A stretch of DNA of 64,000 bases from CAWBJP01 sp044867425 (GCA_044867425.1 JBIOUX010000150.1:3052-67051); one strand, 5' to 3'. Counted from the stretch's first letter, positions 41,396-50,626 are shown. Translations and numbers: made by a program. Notes: a model not told the origin generated them from the sequence alone.

Positions 41396-41558
41396 GTGTT
41401 CCTCCCGGCGGGAGCGGTCCCTTCACCCGTTCATTTCGACGCCGGAGCCACCCGACGCCTGCGGCTCCGGGCAAAACGACTCCGGTGCAAATGACGCATA
41501 GCGAGGGTAGGTGCTGGGGGCACCGGGGACGTGGATGGTCCCGGGTCCGGGCTGCCGG

Positions 41559-43085
41559 CTAGGCGAGGCCGGCCAGGACGGCGACCACCCGCTCCTGGAG
41601 GGCCTTGGCCGTGGCCCAGTTGAAGTTGCCGTTCACCACCAGGGCGAACCGGCGGGCCGGCGTGCCGTCCAGCCGGCCGACCAGGGCGGCCGCCCCGCTG
41701 ATCCAGCCCGTCTTGGCCGCCAGCCGGCCCTCGATGGGGGTGCCGACGAAGCGGGTGGCCAGTGTGCCCGTGCGGCCGGCGACGGCCAGCCCTTCGGCCA
41801 CGGCGCCGAGCTCGGGCCGGGACGACAGGACCAGGGCGCCGAGCAGGGCCCCGCAGGTGGAGCGGTTCCCGAGGTCGAGGCCGGAGCCGTCGTTGAGGTG
41901 GACCCCCTCGGTGCCCACCCCGGCCCGGGTCATCTCGTCCACCACCCGGGCCGCCCCGCCGGCGGTGCTCCCCGCCCCGCCGGTCTGGCGGTCGAGCTCC
42001 CGGAGGAGCATCTCGGCGGCGTAGTTGTCGCTGGTCCGGAGCATGGCGGCCACGACGGTGGCCAGGGGGGCGGAGCGGACGGAGGCCACCACCACGGCGC
42101 CGGCCGGCGCCGTCCGGCTGCCGTCGGGCGGCGGGCCGGGCGGGGCCGCCGCCATCCCCCGCTCGTTCAGCATGGCGGTGAGGGCGCCGGTGGCGGCCGC
42201 CGCCGGGTCGGGGGACACCGCCTGGGACGGGCCCCAGGAGGCCAGACCCTCGTTGACGGTGAGGGCGCCGAGCGAACCCACCTCCGCTTCCCGCACGTAG
42301 GAGGGCTTCCACGTCGGCACCGACCGCTGGGTGTCATGGCGGGATTCGTCGGGGTGGAGGCCGGCGGGGATGTCCCGGACCCCGGCGGCGACCAGGGCGT
42401 CGGCGAGGCTGGTCAACGGGGTCAGGGGCAGGCTGACCAGGCGGGGCTTGGAGGCGGCGTAGGCCATGTAGTCGGGGGTGGCCAGGTAGGGGTCGCCGGC
42501 GCCGACCAGCCAGGCGTCCTCCAGCCGGCCGTCGCCGCCGGGTGGGGCGGGGGCCACGACCTGGGTCTCGAAGCGGAAGTCGGGGCCCAGGCGGGCGAGC
42601 AGGGCGATGCCCACCATGAGCTTCTGGCTGGAGGCGGGCACGAACGGCGTGACCGGGTTGCGCTCGAAGATGACGACCCCGTCCTCCTCCACGACCAGGC
42701 AGCCGGGAGTCCCGGCCAGCGCCCGCTCCAGGCGGGCGTCGAAGGGCAGCGGGGCGGCGGGCGGGGCCGCCGGCGCCGGAGCGGGGGGTGCGGTCGCCGG
42801 CGGCGGGGGCGGGGCGGCGGCGGTGGTGGCGGTGGTGGCCACGACCTCGACGGCTGCCGGAGCGGTGACGGGCGGCGCCGCGGTGGTGGCCGTGGTGGCG
42901 GGCACGACCGGCGTGGCCGAGGCCGCGATCCGGGCCGGCTTGGCCTTTGACCATGGCGCGACGCCCACCAGGGCGCCGGCGGCCAGCGACAGGATGGCGA
43001 GGCCGCCGACCAGTCCCCGGCGGTTCTGCCGGGGACGCTCAGGCGGCAGGGACGGCAGAGTGGGCGGCCCCAGCTCCGGTTCCAT
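41559..43085 (-). CDS. dacB: D-alanyl-D-alanine carboxypeptidase (PBP4/DacB, S13 family)
   Basis: The 508-residue protein has an N-terminal TM helix (GLVGGLAILSLAAGALVGV), a Thr/Ala/Pro-rich linker and a penicillin-binding domain with all active-site motifs: SSQK in PASSQKLMVG, SDN in RTSDNYAAEML and KTG in AAKTGWISG. S13 enzymes trim or cleave peptidoglycan crosslinks outside the membrane. TATTTT lies six bases before ATG 43085, so the message is probably leaderless. The 5' end overlaps the 3' end of the small upstream gene by 47 bases. Confidence 0.88.
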   Translation of the reverse strand: MEPELGPPTLPSLPPERPRQNRRGLVGGLAILSLAAGALVGVAPWSKAKPARIAASATPVVPATTATTAAPPVTAPAAVEVVATTATTAAAPPPPPATAPPAPAPAAPPAAPLPFDARLERALAGTPGCLVVEEDGVVIFERNPVTPFVPASSQKLMVGIALLARLGPDFRFETQVVAPAPPGGDGRLEDAWLVGAGDPYLATPDYMAYAASKPRLVSLPLTPLTSLADALVAAGVRDIPAGLHPDESRHDTQRSVPTWKPSYVREAEVGSLGALTVNEGLASWGPSQAVSPDPAAAATGALTAMLNERGMAAAPPGPPPDGSRTAPAGAVVVASVRSAPLATVVAAMLRTSDNYAAEMLLRELDRQTGGAGSTAGGAARVVDEMTRAGVGTEGVHLNDGSGLDLGNRSTCGALLGALVLSSRPELGAVAEGLAVAGRTGTLATRFVGTPIEGRLAAKTGWISGAAALVGRLDGTPARRFALVVNGNFNWATAKALQERVVAVLAGLA

Positions 43086-43359
43086 ACAACGAAAATACGT
43101 GATGGCGGGGCTCGAGGCGCGGCACAGCTCCTACTTTTTCCCGGTCGATCAGACCGTGGCCCGGGCGCTGAGGCACCCCCACCCGACCGGTGATGTCCTC
43201 CAGGGTCTCCTTGTCCTCTGCGATCTCGGCCGCCGTCTTCATCAGGAAGTTCCCCAGGTCGGTGCCGGCGTTCTCCCTGGCCAGGTGCTCGATCAGCTCG
43301 ATCGCGCCCACGGCGCCGGCCGGGTGGTCGTTGAGGTAAACCGCGAGCGGGTTCGACAT
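43039..43359 (-). CDS. Small conserved-looking protein overlapping dacB
   Basis: The 106-residue product starts MSNPLAVYLNDHPAGAVGAI and contains LIEHLARENAGTDLGNFLMK and IAEDKETLEDITGRVGV. From memory this resembles the N-terminal half of a longer actinobacterial family of unknown function; if so, this copy is shortened after VGV. ATG 43359 has GAGGAGGGC upstream. The last 16 codons overlap the dacB start in another frame. Confidence 0.6.
   Translation of the reverse strand: MSNPLAVYLNDHPAGAVGAIELIEHLARENAGTDLGNFLMKTAAEIAEDKETLEDITGRVGVPQRPGHGLIDREKVGAVPRLEPRHHVFSLYGTGAGAAHSAVPAA
43092..43097 (-). promoter_or_regulatory. dacB leaderless -10 box
   Basis: Read on the minus strand, TATTTT ends six bases before the dacB ATG at 43085. 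The box lies inside the coding sequence of the upstream small gene. Confidence 0.5.
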
Positions 43360-43459
43360 GGTGCCCTCCTCGTCATGGTCCAGCTCTTGCCATGAGAGTT
43401 GGTTGCCCGCCCGCGCACGGGTGCGAAACGGTGAGGCTGGGGCCTGGAGCACAGGCCGG

Positions 43460-44731
43460 CTAGCCGCTCCGGCCAGTGCCCGGTTCGGCCGCACCGACCA
43501 GGCACACGGTGTTGCCGAAGACCTCTTCCCCCCGGGCCATGGCCTCGTGGGCGGCGGGGATCTCACTGAAGGGGCGGACCTTGCCCAGACAGGGGTCGAT
43601 GTCCCCCTGGCGGACGAGGTCGTTGTACTGGTTGGCCTGCTCGTCGTTGGTGCCGTGCGAACCCTGGAGGCGCTTCTGGCGCGTCCAGTGGTAGCGCAGG
43701 TCGACAACGGCGTCGTAGCCGGTGGTGCCGGCGCAGATCACCACCATCCCGCCGGTGGCGCACAGGTAGATGCTGGTCGGAATGGTGTCCTGGCCGGGAT
43801 GCTCGAAGACGATGGCCGGGTCCCGCCGGGCGCCGAGGATCTCCGAGACCTTCTTCCCGAAGGCCCGGGCGCCGGTGCTCCACTCCTTCTGGCCGGCGGC
43901 GTCGTCCACCCGGGGCGGGATGCCCCAGTGGCTGTAGTCCCGGCGGTTGATCCAGCCCACCGCCCCCAGCTTCTGGGCGTACTGGCCTCGTTCCTCGTCG
44001 GACACGACGGCCACCGCCTGGGCGCCGGCGTGGCGGGCCAGCTGGATGGCCTGCGACCCGAGTCCGCCGGAACCGCCCCACACCAGCACCACGTCGTCGG
44101 GGCCGACGACGTTGGGCGCCCAGCCGTGGAGCATGCGGTAGGCGGTCGTCCCCACCAGTGTGGGTGCCGCCGCCTCCTCCCAGGTGAGGTGGTCGGCCTT
44201 GGGCATCACCTGGTGCGCCTGGGCCCGGCTGAACTGGCCGAAGGAGCCGTAGTTGGTGTCGTAGCCCCAGATCCGGGCCGATGGGGCCAGCATCGGGTCC
44301 TTGCCCGCCTGCACCCACGGATCCTCCGGCGACCACCAGCCATGGTGGACCACGACGTGGTCGCCGATGCTGACGTTGGACACGTTGTCGCCCACGGCGT
44401 CGACGACCCCCGACAGGTCGCTCCCACCCACGTGGAAGTCCTCCGGTTCGCCCGCCTTCTGGCGGACGGCGACCTGGTCGACGGGGTAGCCCCGGGCGGC
44501 CCACACGTTGTTGTAGTTGATCCCCGCTGCCATCACGGAGATGAGCACCTCGTCGGGCCCGATGGGGGGCACGTCGACGACCTCGACCTCGAAGGCACCG
44601 GCCGGCTCGCCGTAGCGGGACGGGCGCACCACCTGGGCGTGCATCTTCCGGGGGACCTGGCCCACCGGGGGAACCGAACCGACGGGAAGGGGGTCGGCGT
44701 CGCTGTTCACCGGAGATCGACGATCTGTCAT
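43460..44731 (-). CDS. ccr: Crotonyl-CoA carboxylase/reductase-like enzyme
   Basis: The 423-residue medium-chain reductase has the CCR pattern: GINYNNVWAARGYPVD, FHVGGSDLSGVVDAVGDNV, ARIWGYDTNYGSFGQFSRAQ, a Rossmann site VWGGSGGLGSQAIQLARHAG and GSHGTNDEQANQYN near the C-terminus. CCRs carboxylate crotonyl-CoA to ethylmalonyl-CoA with NADPH and CO2, in acetate assimilation or polyketide precursor supply. An acrylyl-CoA or other enoyl-thioester reductase of the same family is possible. No other ethylmalonyl-CoA pathway gene is nearby. Confidence 0.82.
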   Translation of the reverse strand: MTDRRSPVNSDADPLPVGSVPPVGQVPRKMHAQVVRPSRYGEPAGAFEVEVVDVPPIGPDEVLISVMAAGINYNNVWAARGYPVDQVAVRQKAGEPEDFHVGGSDLSGVVDAVGDNVSNVSIGDHVVVHHGWWSPEDPWVQAGKDPMLAPSARIWGYDTNYGSFGQFSRAQAHQVMPKADHLTWEEAAAPTLVGTTAYRMLHGWAPNVVGPDDVVLVWGGSGGLGSQAIQLARHAGAQAVAVVSDEERGQYAQKLGAVGWINRRDYSHWGIPPRVDDAAGQKEWSTGARAFGKKVSEILGARRDPAIVFEHPGQDTIPTSIYLCATGGMVVICAGTTGYDAVVDLRYHWTRQKRLQGSHGTNDEQANQYNDLVRQGDIDPCLGKVRPFSEIPAAHEAMARGEEVFGNTVCLVGAAEPGTGRSG

Positions 44732-44761
44732 GGCTACGGCCTACAACCATCGAAAGATGCT

Positions 44762-44792
44762 CGCAAACTGGCGGGGAACCCGCCGGTTTGCG
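44762..44792. repeat. Perfect-type hairpin between M3 peptidase and ccr
   Basis: Arms of 14 bases (44762-44775 and 44779-44792), with one mismatch, flank a 3-base loop GAA. It lies downstream of the peptidase and upstream of ccr. It may act as a terminator, or be a shorter relative of the 41-bp repeats with the same 3-base loop. Confidence 0.5.
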
Positions 44793-44812
44793 CAGGGGGC
44801 CGGTTCAGGCCC

Positions 44813-46501
44813 TCAGGCGCCCAGGGCGATGCGGGCCTGGCCGACGACCTCGGTCAGGCAGCCGTCGTCGAAGGGGCTGGTGAGGCCGGCGGAGCGGACC
44901 AGCTCCTGGAACGGCGCCCCGCCGCCCCGCTCGCAGAGGGCGACGAAGCTGCGCATGGCCTCGTCGCGGTCGCGTTCGGCCCGCACCCAGAACTGGAGGG
45001 CGCACGTCTGAGCCAGGACGTAGTCGATGTAATAGAAGGGGGCCAGGTAGATGTGGCGCTGCTGCTGCCACCGTCCGCCCTTGGCCGGATAGGCCAGGTC
45101 GCCCCAGTCCCGCCACGGCAGGTAGGTCCGCTCCATCGTGCGCCACAGGTCGTGACGCTCGGCCGGGGTGAGGTCGGGCCGGGCATAGATCTCGTGCTGG
45201 AAGTGGTCGACGGCCGTGCCGTAGGGGAGGAAGAGGATGGCCTCGGTGAGATGGGTGCGGCGGAAGCGCCCGGCGTCGGGGCCGAAGAAGCGCTCCATGT
45301 GCGGCCCGGTCAGGAACTCGAGGCTCATGGAGTGGACCTCGGCCGACTCGTAGGTGGGCCACAGGTAGTCGGAGAGGGGCAGGGCCCGGCTCTTGTAGCT
45401 CTGGAAGGCGTGGCCCATCTCGTGGCTGAAGACCTCGACGTCGCCCTTGGTGCCGTTGAAGTTGGCGTAGACGAAGGGCATGCCGTGGGTCGGGAAGCTG
45501 GTGCAGAACCCCCCGCCCGCCTTGCCCTTGCGGTCGGCGAGGTCGAGGAAGCCCCCTTCGTCCATGCGCCGGAAAAAGGGGCCGAGCTCGCCCATGGCGT
45601 CGAACATCTCCTGGGCCCGGGCCAGCATCCAGTCGTGGTCGCCCCCCGGGGCGGGGCTGGGCAGGCGGTCGTGGACGTACTCGTCCCAGGCGTAGAGGCG
45701 CTCGAGGCCGAGAGCGGCGGCCTGGCGCCGGCGGAGCTCTTCGGCCAGGGGGACGACGTGGTCCCGCACGGCGGCCCGGAGGCGCTCGACGTCGGACCGG
45801 GCGTAGTCGACCCGGCACATCCGCTGGTAGCCGAGACCGACGAAGTCGTCGAAGCCCAGTTGCCTGGCCATCGACGTGCGCAGCTGCACCAGGTCGTCGT
45901 AGATCCGGTCGAGGACCTCGCCGTTGGCCGCGAACCATTCCCACGTCACCACTTCGGCGCCGTGGCGGACGTCGGCCTCGGCGCTCTGGCGGTGCTTCTG
46001 GATGGAGGAGAGGTTGAGCTGCTCGCCGGCGAAGGTCAGCTCGGCCGAGGCCAGCAGCTCGGTGTACTCGGCACCCAGCGCCGACTCCCGGGCCAGGTCG
46101 GCCTTGATGGCGGGATCGAAGGCGAGCACGTCGGATTCCCACAGGGCGAAGGCCTGGGCGCCGAGGGCCTTCTCCAACTGGGGTCGCAGCGGGTGCGCCA
46201 GCAGGGCCCGCTTCATCGAGACCTCGAGCTCGGTCCAGCGCGGCTCGGCCTCGTCCCAGGCCTGGCGGACCGCCTTGCGTTCGGCGTCGGTGGTGTCCTG
46301 GTTGAAGCGCAGGTGGACGAGCGAGGCGTACGTTCCCACCTCGCGCCGCAGCGCGTCCCAGTCCCGCACCGAGGCCAGGCATTCCTCCTCCGTCTGGCCG
46401 CCGTTGAGGCTCTCCTGCAGGGCGGCGACGCGTGCCGCCAGGGCCTCGAGGTCGGGGGTGGGGGCCGACACGTCGTTGAACTTGATCTCTGTGGAAGGCA
46501 T
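44813..46501 (-). CDS. M3-family oligoendopeptidase (PepF-like)
   Basis: The 562-residue cytoplasmic enzyme has a zinc metallopeptidase site VFSHEMGHAFQSYKSR (HEMGH) with a downstream acidic SLEFLTGPHMERFF. The N-terminal helical lobe (LEALAARVAALQESLNG) and total length match PepF/oligoendopeptidase F. Such enzymes degrade short peptides. ATG 46501 has GGAGA five bases upstream. The downstream hairpin separates it from ccr. Confidence 0.88.
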   Translation of the reverse strand: MPSTEIKFNDVSAPTPDLEALAARVAALQESLNGGQTEEECLASVRDWDALRREVGTYASLVHLRFNQDTTDAERKAVRQAWDEAEPRWTELEVSMKRALLAHPLRPQLEKALGAQAFALWESDVLAFDPAIKADLARESALGAEYTELLASAELTFAGEQLNLSSIQKHRQSAEADVRHGAEVVTWEWFAANGEVLDRIYDDLVQLRTSMARQLGFDDFVGLGYQRMCRVDYARSDVERLRAAVRDHVVPLAEELRRRQAAALGLERLYAWDEYVHDRLPSPAPGGDHDWMLARAQEMFDAMGELGPFFRRMDEGGFLDLADRKGKAGGGFCTSFPTHGMPFVYANFNGTKGDVEVFSHEMGHAFQSYKSRALPLSDYLWPTYESAEVHSMSLEFLTGPHMERFFGPDAGRFRRTHLTEAILFLPYGTAVDHFQHEIYARPDLTPAERHDLWRTMERTYLPWRDWGDLAYPAKGGRWQQQRHIYLAPFYYIDYVLAQTCALQFWVRAERDRDEAMRSFVALCERGGGAPFQELVRSAGLTSPFDDGCLTEVVGQARIALGA

Positions 46502-46604
46502 GGCGTCTCCAGAGGCTGCGCGACGGGGAGGCGCCAAGCGTAGGCGCCCTCCGACCCGTCGCCGGCGGGAATTTTCGGTGCACAAGCGGCGAAATGCTCG
46601 CCGG

Positions 46605-47117
46605 CTACCGGATGAGCTCCTCGGCGAGGAGGTCCATGAGCACGCCGTCGTGCCAGGTGCCGTCCGTGCCCCGCTCGTACCGGCGCAGGATGCCGACGGG
46701 GCGGAAGCCGACCTTGCCGTAGGCCCGGATGGCGGCGTCGTTGTCGGCCGCGGGGTCGATCACCAGGCGGTGGTGGCCGTGGTCGTCGATCAGGTGCCGG
46801 GCCAGGGTGCGGACGGCGTCGGTGCCGACCCCCCGGCCGTGCACGGCGGGATCGACGTAGATGTCCATGCTGGCGTGGCGGTAGTCGGGGTCGTCCTCCG
46901 CTTCCCACTGGATCCAGCCCACCACGGCGCCCTCGTGCTCGATCACGTAGGCGGTGACGTCGGGCCCGGCGAAGTCCTCCTCGACGGCGGCGACCAGATC
47001 GTCCCCGCCCCGCCAGCGCTCGTAGACCTCCGGCGTGCGGCGGATGCTCACCAGAGCGGGGATGTCGTCCCGGGTGGCGGGGCGCAGCCGGACCAGCGCT
47101 CCGGTCAGGATCGTCAC
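46605..47117 (-). CDS. GNAT acetyltransferase, AAC(6')-like
   Basis: The 170-residue protein has a GNAT fold with acetyl-CoA loop VHGRGVGTDAVRTL, then DPAADNDAAIRAYGKVGFRPVG, resembling the aminoglycoside 6'-N-acetyltransferase branch. AVVGWIQWEAEDDPDYRHASM gives the central strand. Whether it acts on aminoglycosides cannot be told from sequence; many relatives acetylate other amines. GTG 47117 lies seven bases after TAGATT, so it is probably leaderless. Confidence 0.8.
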   Translation of the reverse strand: MTILTGALVRLRPATRDDIPALVSIRRTPEVYERWRGGDDLVAAVEEDFAGPDVTAYVIEHEGAVVGWIQWEAEDDPDYRHASMDIYVDPAVHGRGVGTDAVRTLARHLIDDHGHHRLVIDPAADNDAAIRAYGKVGFRPVGILRRYERGTDGTWHDGVLMDLLAEELIR

Positions 47118-47124
47118 GCCGGGC

Positions 47125-47130
47125 AATCTA
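47125..47130 (-). promoter_or_regulatory. Leaderless -10 box of the GNAT gene
   Basis: TAGATT on the minus strand ends seven bases before GTG 47117. It lies 22 bases from the palindromic repeat at 47152-47192. Confidence 0.5.
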
Positions 47131-47151
47131 CGACCCGTCACCCCCCGTTCC

Positions 47152-47192
47152 GCGTTAACCGAACCCGGCTGAGAGCCGGGTTTCGCTAACGC
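47152..47192. repeat. 41-bp palindromic repeat, copy 3
   Basis: The arms 47152-47170 and 47174-47192 flank the loop GAG; 16 of 19 arm positions pair. The left arm is GCGTTAACCGAACCCGGCT, nearly that of copy 1, and the right side continues TTTCGCTAACGCGCGA exactly as in copy 2. It lies between divergent genes, 29 bases before the plus-strand start at 47222. Confidence 0.8.
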
Positions 47193-47221
47193 GCGATGGG
47201 GGGTGGGGGCGATGGGGCACG

Positions 47222-47647
47222 ATGGTCGGCGTGCCGGCGTGGAGATGTCCCGAGTGCGGGCGCCAGTTCGGGCGGGCCCGCCAGGCGCACGAGTGCGCCC
47301 CGGCCATGACGCTCGAGGAGTACTTCTCGACGGGGCCGGCGCACGAGCGCCCCGTCTTCGAGGCTGTGCTGCGCCACCTGGAGACGCTCGGGCCGGTGCA
47401 CGTCGAGCCCGTCTCGGTCGGGATCTTCCTCAAGCGGTCCCGGACGTTCGCCGAGCTGCGACCCATGCAGCACTGGGTGGCGCTGTGGTTCTGGCTGCCG
47501 CACCCCGTCCGGCACCGCACGATCACCAGGAAGGTGCAGCAATTCCACGGCCGCTACGTCCACGTGGCCAACCTGCGCAGCCCGGCCGACCTCGACGACG
47601 AGCTGTCCGGCTGGCTCACGGAGGCCTACCTCAGCTCGCCCCCCTGA
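47222..47647 (+). CDS. DUF5655-type protein with zinc-finger-like N-terminus
   Basis: The 141-residue protein begins with a C2HC-like site (CPECGRQFGRARQAHEC), followed by a DUF5655-like region with SVGIFLKRSRTFAELRPM, WVALWFWLPHPV and IVRKV-like HRTITRKVQQF. This domain is common in uncharacterised bacterial proteins and is often taken as a binding or transport-associated module; its role is unknown. The ATG at 47222 is used; GTG 47231 is possible. The 3' end overlaps the convergent GGDEF-EAL gene by 17 bases. Confidence 0.7.
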   Translation: MVGVPAWRCPECGRQFGRARQAHECAPAMTLEEYFSTGPAHERPVFEAVLRHLETLGPVHVEPVSVGIFLKRSRTFAELRPMQHWVALWFWLPHPVRHRTITRKVQQFHGRYVHVANLRSPADLDDELSGWLTEAYLSSPP

Positions 47648-50435
47648 AGGGTCCGGCGTTGGACGGGGCCAGGTCGCCCCACGGGGTGTGGGCTGCGATC
47701 CACCGCCTGGCGGCGTCGGCGGGCAGTGGACGGCTCCACAGGTAGCCCTGGCCCTGCTCGCAGCCCAGGGCCCGCAGCTGGGCCAGCTGCTCGGCGGTCT
47801 CCACGCCCTCAGCCGTGGTGGTGAGCCCGAAGGCGTGGGCCAGGTCGATGACGCTGGCCACGATGGCCCGGTCCTGGTGGTCCTGGCACAGGCCGGCCAC
47901 GAAGGAGCGGTCGATCTTGAGCACGTCGACCGGGAAACGCTTGAGGTAGGTGAGCGAGGAGAAGCCGGTCCCGAAGTCGTCAACCCCGATGCGGACGCCC
48001 AGCGCCTTCAGGCGGTTGAGGGCCCGGGTGCTGGATTCGCTGTCCTCGAGCAGGGCGCTCTCGGTGATCTCCAGGCACAGCCGGCCCGGTTCGAGCCCCG
48101 AGTCGGCCAGGGCCTCCTCCACCACCGAGCACAGGTCCGGGGCCAGCAGCTGGCGGGCGGCCAGGTTGAGCGACAGCCACAGCTCGCCCCCGCAATAGTC
48201 CGCGCCCGCAGGCCACGCCATCACCTGCCGGCAGGCGGTGGCCAGCACGGCAGCGCCGAGGGGGACCACCAGCCCCGTCTCCTCGGCCAGGGCGATGAAC
48301 TCGCCGGGCGGGAGGAGGCCGCGCTGGGGGTGGTCCCAGCGCACCAGACCCTCCACCCCCACCAGCCCGCCGGTGGCGAGGTCGAGGGCCGGCTGGTAGT
48401 GCACCACCAGCTCGCCGCGCTGGATCCCCCGGCGCAGGGCGTTGGCCGTCTCGTGCCGGGCCAGGGCCAGCTCGAGGGTGGTCACGTCGAAGACCTCGTG
48501 GCGGTTCCGGCCCTGCTCCTTGGCCCGGTACATGGCGGCGTCGGCATCCCGGACGAGCGACTCGGGGGTCTCCCCGGCGCTGGCCGGCGGCGCGTAGGCG
48601 ATCCCGATGCTGACGGTGACGGTCGTCTCCTCCCCGGCCACCACCATGGGGGCGGCCACGACGGCGGCCAGCCGGCCGGCCAGCGCCTCGGCCTCGGCCT
48701 GGTCGGCGACGCCCTCGCACAGCACGACGAACTCGTCGCCCCCGAAGCGGGCCACCGTGTCCTCGACCCGCATGGCGTCCCGCAGGCGGGCGGCCACCTC
48801 CACCAGCAGCTCGTCGCCGGCGGCGTGGCCCAGGCTGTCGTTGAGCCACTTGAACCGGTCCAGGTCCAGGAACAGCACCGCCGTGCCCGACGGGTGGCGG
48901 GTGCGCCGGGTCAGGACCTGGCCCAGGCGGTCGAGGAACAGCGCCCGGTTGGGCAGCTGGGTGAGGGAGTCGTGCCCGGCCTGGAAGAGGATGGCCTCCT
49001 CGGCCAGCTTGCGCTCGGTGACGTCCTGGATCGTCCCGATCAGGTGGTCCAGGGTGCCGGCGCCGTCCAGGACGGGGCGGACCTGTCCGTGCACCCAGCG
49101 GACCTCGCCGCCGGGGAGGACGATGCGGTACTCGATCGACGTCGGCACCGTGGTCCGGGGAGCGGCCTGCCAGGCCTCCATGACCTCGTCCCGGTCGTCG
49201 GGGTGGATCCGGGAGGCGAAGGCCTCACCATGGTTGGCGACCGCGTCGGGTTCGAGCCCGAGGATCCGGTACATCTCGTCGGACCAGGCCACCGCCCCCG
49301 TGGCCGGGTCCCACGTGTAGCTGCCCAGCCGGGCCGTCCGCTGGGCTTCAGCCAGCTGGAACTCCCGCTCGGCGAGGACCTGGCGGCCGATCCGCTCCCG
49401 GTCGAAGAGCTCGGCCCGGTCGAGGGCGAGACCGGCCAGGTGGGCCAGGGTCTGGAGGAGCCCGAGCTCCTCGATGCCGAAGAAGGGCGTCGAGGCCGTC
49501 GTGACCACCGCCATCCATCCCGACCCGACCCGCACGGCGACGACATCGGGGAGGACGACGGGCTCCTCGTCGGGACTGCCGGCGGCGGGGAGGCGCCCGG
49601 CCAGGACGGCAGCTTCCGCATCGGTGATGCCGTGCACCGCCCGCACCACCCCGTCGCCGTCGACCAGCACCGCCGCCTGGGCGCCGACCAGCCGGGCGGC
49701 GTGGGGCAGCATCAGGGTGGTCACCCGCTCGGTGGTGTCCGCCCGCATCAGGTCGGCCTCGGCCCGGCGGAACCGCTCCATCTCCGGCCGCCGCCAGCGG
49801 GCCCGCAGCGCCGGGGGCGGCGCGAAGCCGGCCAGGAAGAGCACGGCGCTCCCGAGGCCGGTCCAGGCATGGTCGCTGGCGTTGGCCAGCAGGATGATCG
49901 TCAGGTTGAGCACGACGGCGGCGATGGCCAGCATCCGCATGCGCTGACGGGCGACGCTCGGCTGGCCCCGTCCGCCCCGCCACAGCCGGACCACGGACAG
50001 GAACGACAGCGCCGTCCAGCCGGCCAGGAAACCCCCGGCGTAGATGGCGTACCACCACGGCCACGACCCCGGCTGCCCCCCCGGGACTTCGGGCAGGGCG
50101 AAGGCCGCGGCGGCGAAGAGCGCGGTCCCGGCCCCCGCCACCACCCCGGCGCGCCGGGGTGCCTCCAGGAACGCACAGGTGAAGCGGTACAGGCAGTACG
50201 GGAACAGCGCCAGGTCGACGATGAGCACGCGGTCGAACCAGTACCAGTCGCCGATGGCCTTGGCCGACAAGGGGATGAACCGGTCGGCCAGCAGGATCCC
50301 GCCCAGCAGGGCGAAGGTGACGGCCAGCCAGCCAGCGGCCGGCTCCCGCCGCCGGCGCCACTTCTCCAGTGCGGCCACGGCGAGCAGGACGAAGACCTCC
50401 AGCTCCAGCCACTCGGTGAGGCCGAGGAGGGTCAC
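47631..50435 (-). CDS. Membrane-anchored GAF-PAS-GGDEF-EAL protein with EGL variant
   Basis: The 934-residue protein has about seven TM helices in residues 1-210 (WLELEVFVLLAVAAL to AWTGLGSAVLFLAGF), then GAF (about 220-360), PAS (about 370-490), GGDEF (about 500-665) and EAL (about 675-920). GGDEF is intact (RFGGDEFVV near 562). The EAL signature reads VEGLVRWDHP, with Ala replaced by Gly but Glu retained, and DDFGTGFSS and KIDRSF are present, so phosphodiesterase activity remains plausible. GTG 50435 starts the gene; TAGAAA is a few bases upstream. Confidence 0.88.
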   Translation of the reverse strand: MTLLGLTEWLELEVFVLLAVAALEKWRRRREPAAGWLAVTFALLGGILLADRFIPLSAKAIGDWYWFDRVLIVDLALFPYCLYRFTCAFLEAPRRAGVVAGAGTALFAAAAFALPEVPGGQPGSWPWWYAIYAGGFLAGWTALSFLSVVRLWRGGRGQPSVARQRMRMLAIAAVVLNLTIILLANASDHAWTGLGSAVLFLAGFAPPPALRARWRRPEMERFRRAEADLMRADTTERVTTLMLPHAARLVGAQAAVLVDGDGVVRAVHGITDAEAAVLAGRLPAAGSPDEEPVVLPDVVAVRVGSGWMAVVTTASTPFFGIEELGLLQTLAHLAGLALDRAELFDRERIGRQVLAEREFQLAEAQRTARLGSYTWDPATGAVAWSDEMYRILGLEPDAVANHGEAFASRIHPDDRDEVMEAWQAAPRTTVPTSIEYRIVLPGGEVRWVHGQVRPVLDGAGTLDHLIGTIQDVTERKLAEEAILFQAGHDSLTQLPNRALFLDRLGQVLTRRTRHPSGTAVLFLDLDRFKWLNDSLGHAAGDELLVEVAARLRDAMRVEDTVARFGGDEFVVLCEGVADQAEAEALAGRLAAVVAAPMVVAGEETTVTVSIGIAYAPPASAGETPESLVRDADAAMYRAKEQGRNRHEVFDVTTLELALARHETANALRRGIQRGELVVHYQPALDLATGGLVGVEGLVRWDHPQRGLLPPGEFIALAEETGLVVPLGAAVLATACRQVMAWPAGADYCGGELWLSLNLAARQLLAPDLCSVVEEALADSGLEPGRLCLEITESALLEDSESSTRALNRLKALGVRIGVDDFGTGFSSLTYLKRFPVDVLKIDRSFVAGLCQDHQDRAIVASVIDLAHAFGLTTTAEGVETAEQLAQLRALGCEQGQGYLWSRPLPADAARRWIAAHTPWGDLAPSNAGPFRGAS

Positions 50436-50626
50436 GCTGTTTTCTATCGGCGGGCGAGGCGGGGGGCGCGGCGCAATGGGGAGGATTCCGCGTCACAAAG
50501 CGAGCGAACCTTCCGAACCCAGGTGGCGTCGCGTTAAGAGGCTCTGAAGAGTGGCCTCCACCCGTTGGTCCGCGGGTTCGGCACTCGTACCATCCGGCCC
50601 GGAGAGACCCGAGACGGGAGGACGCT

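Noticed and set aside
43358..46543. Open plus-strand frame of more than 1000 codons
   Set aside because: It runs antisense to ccr and the M3 peptidase, both with clear catalytic motifs. High GC content keeps shadow frames open.
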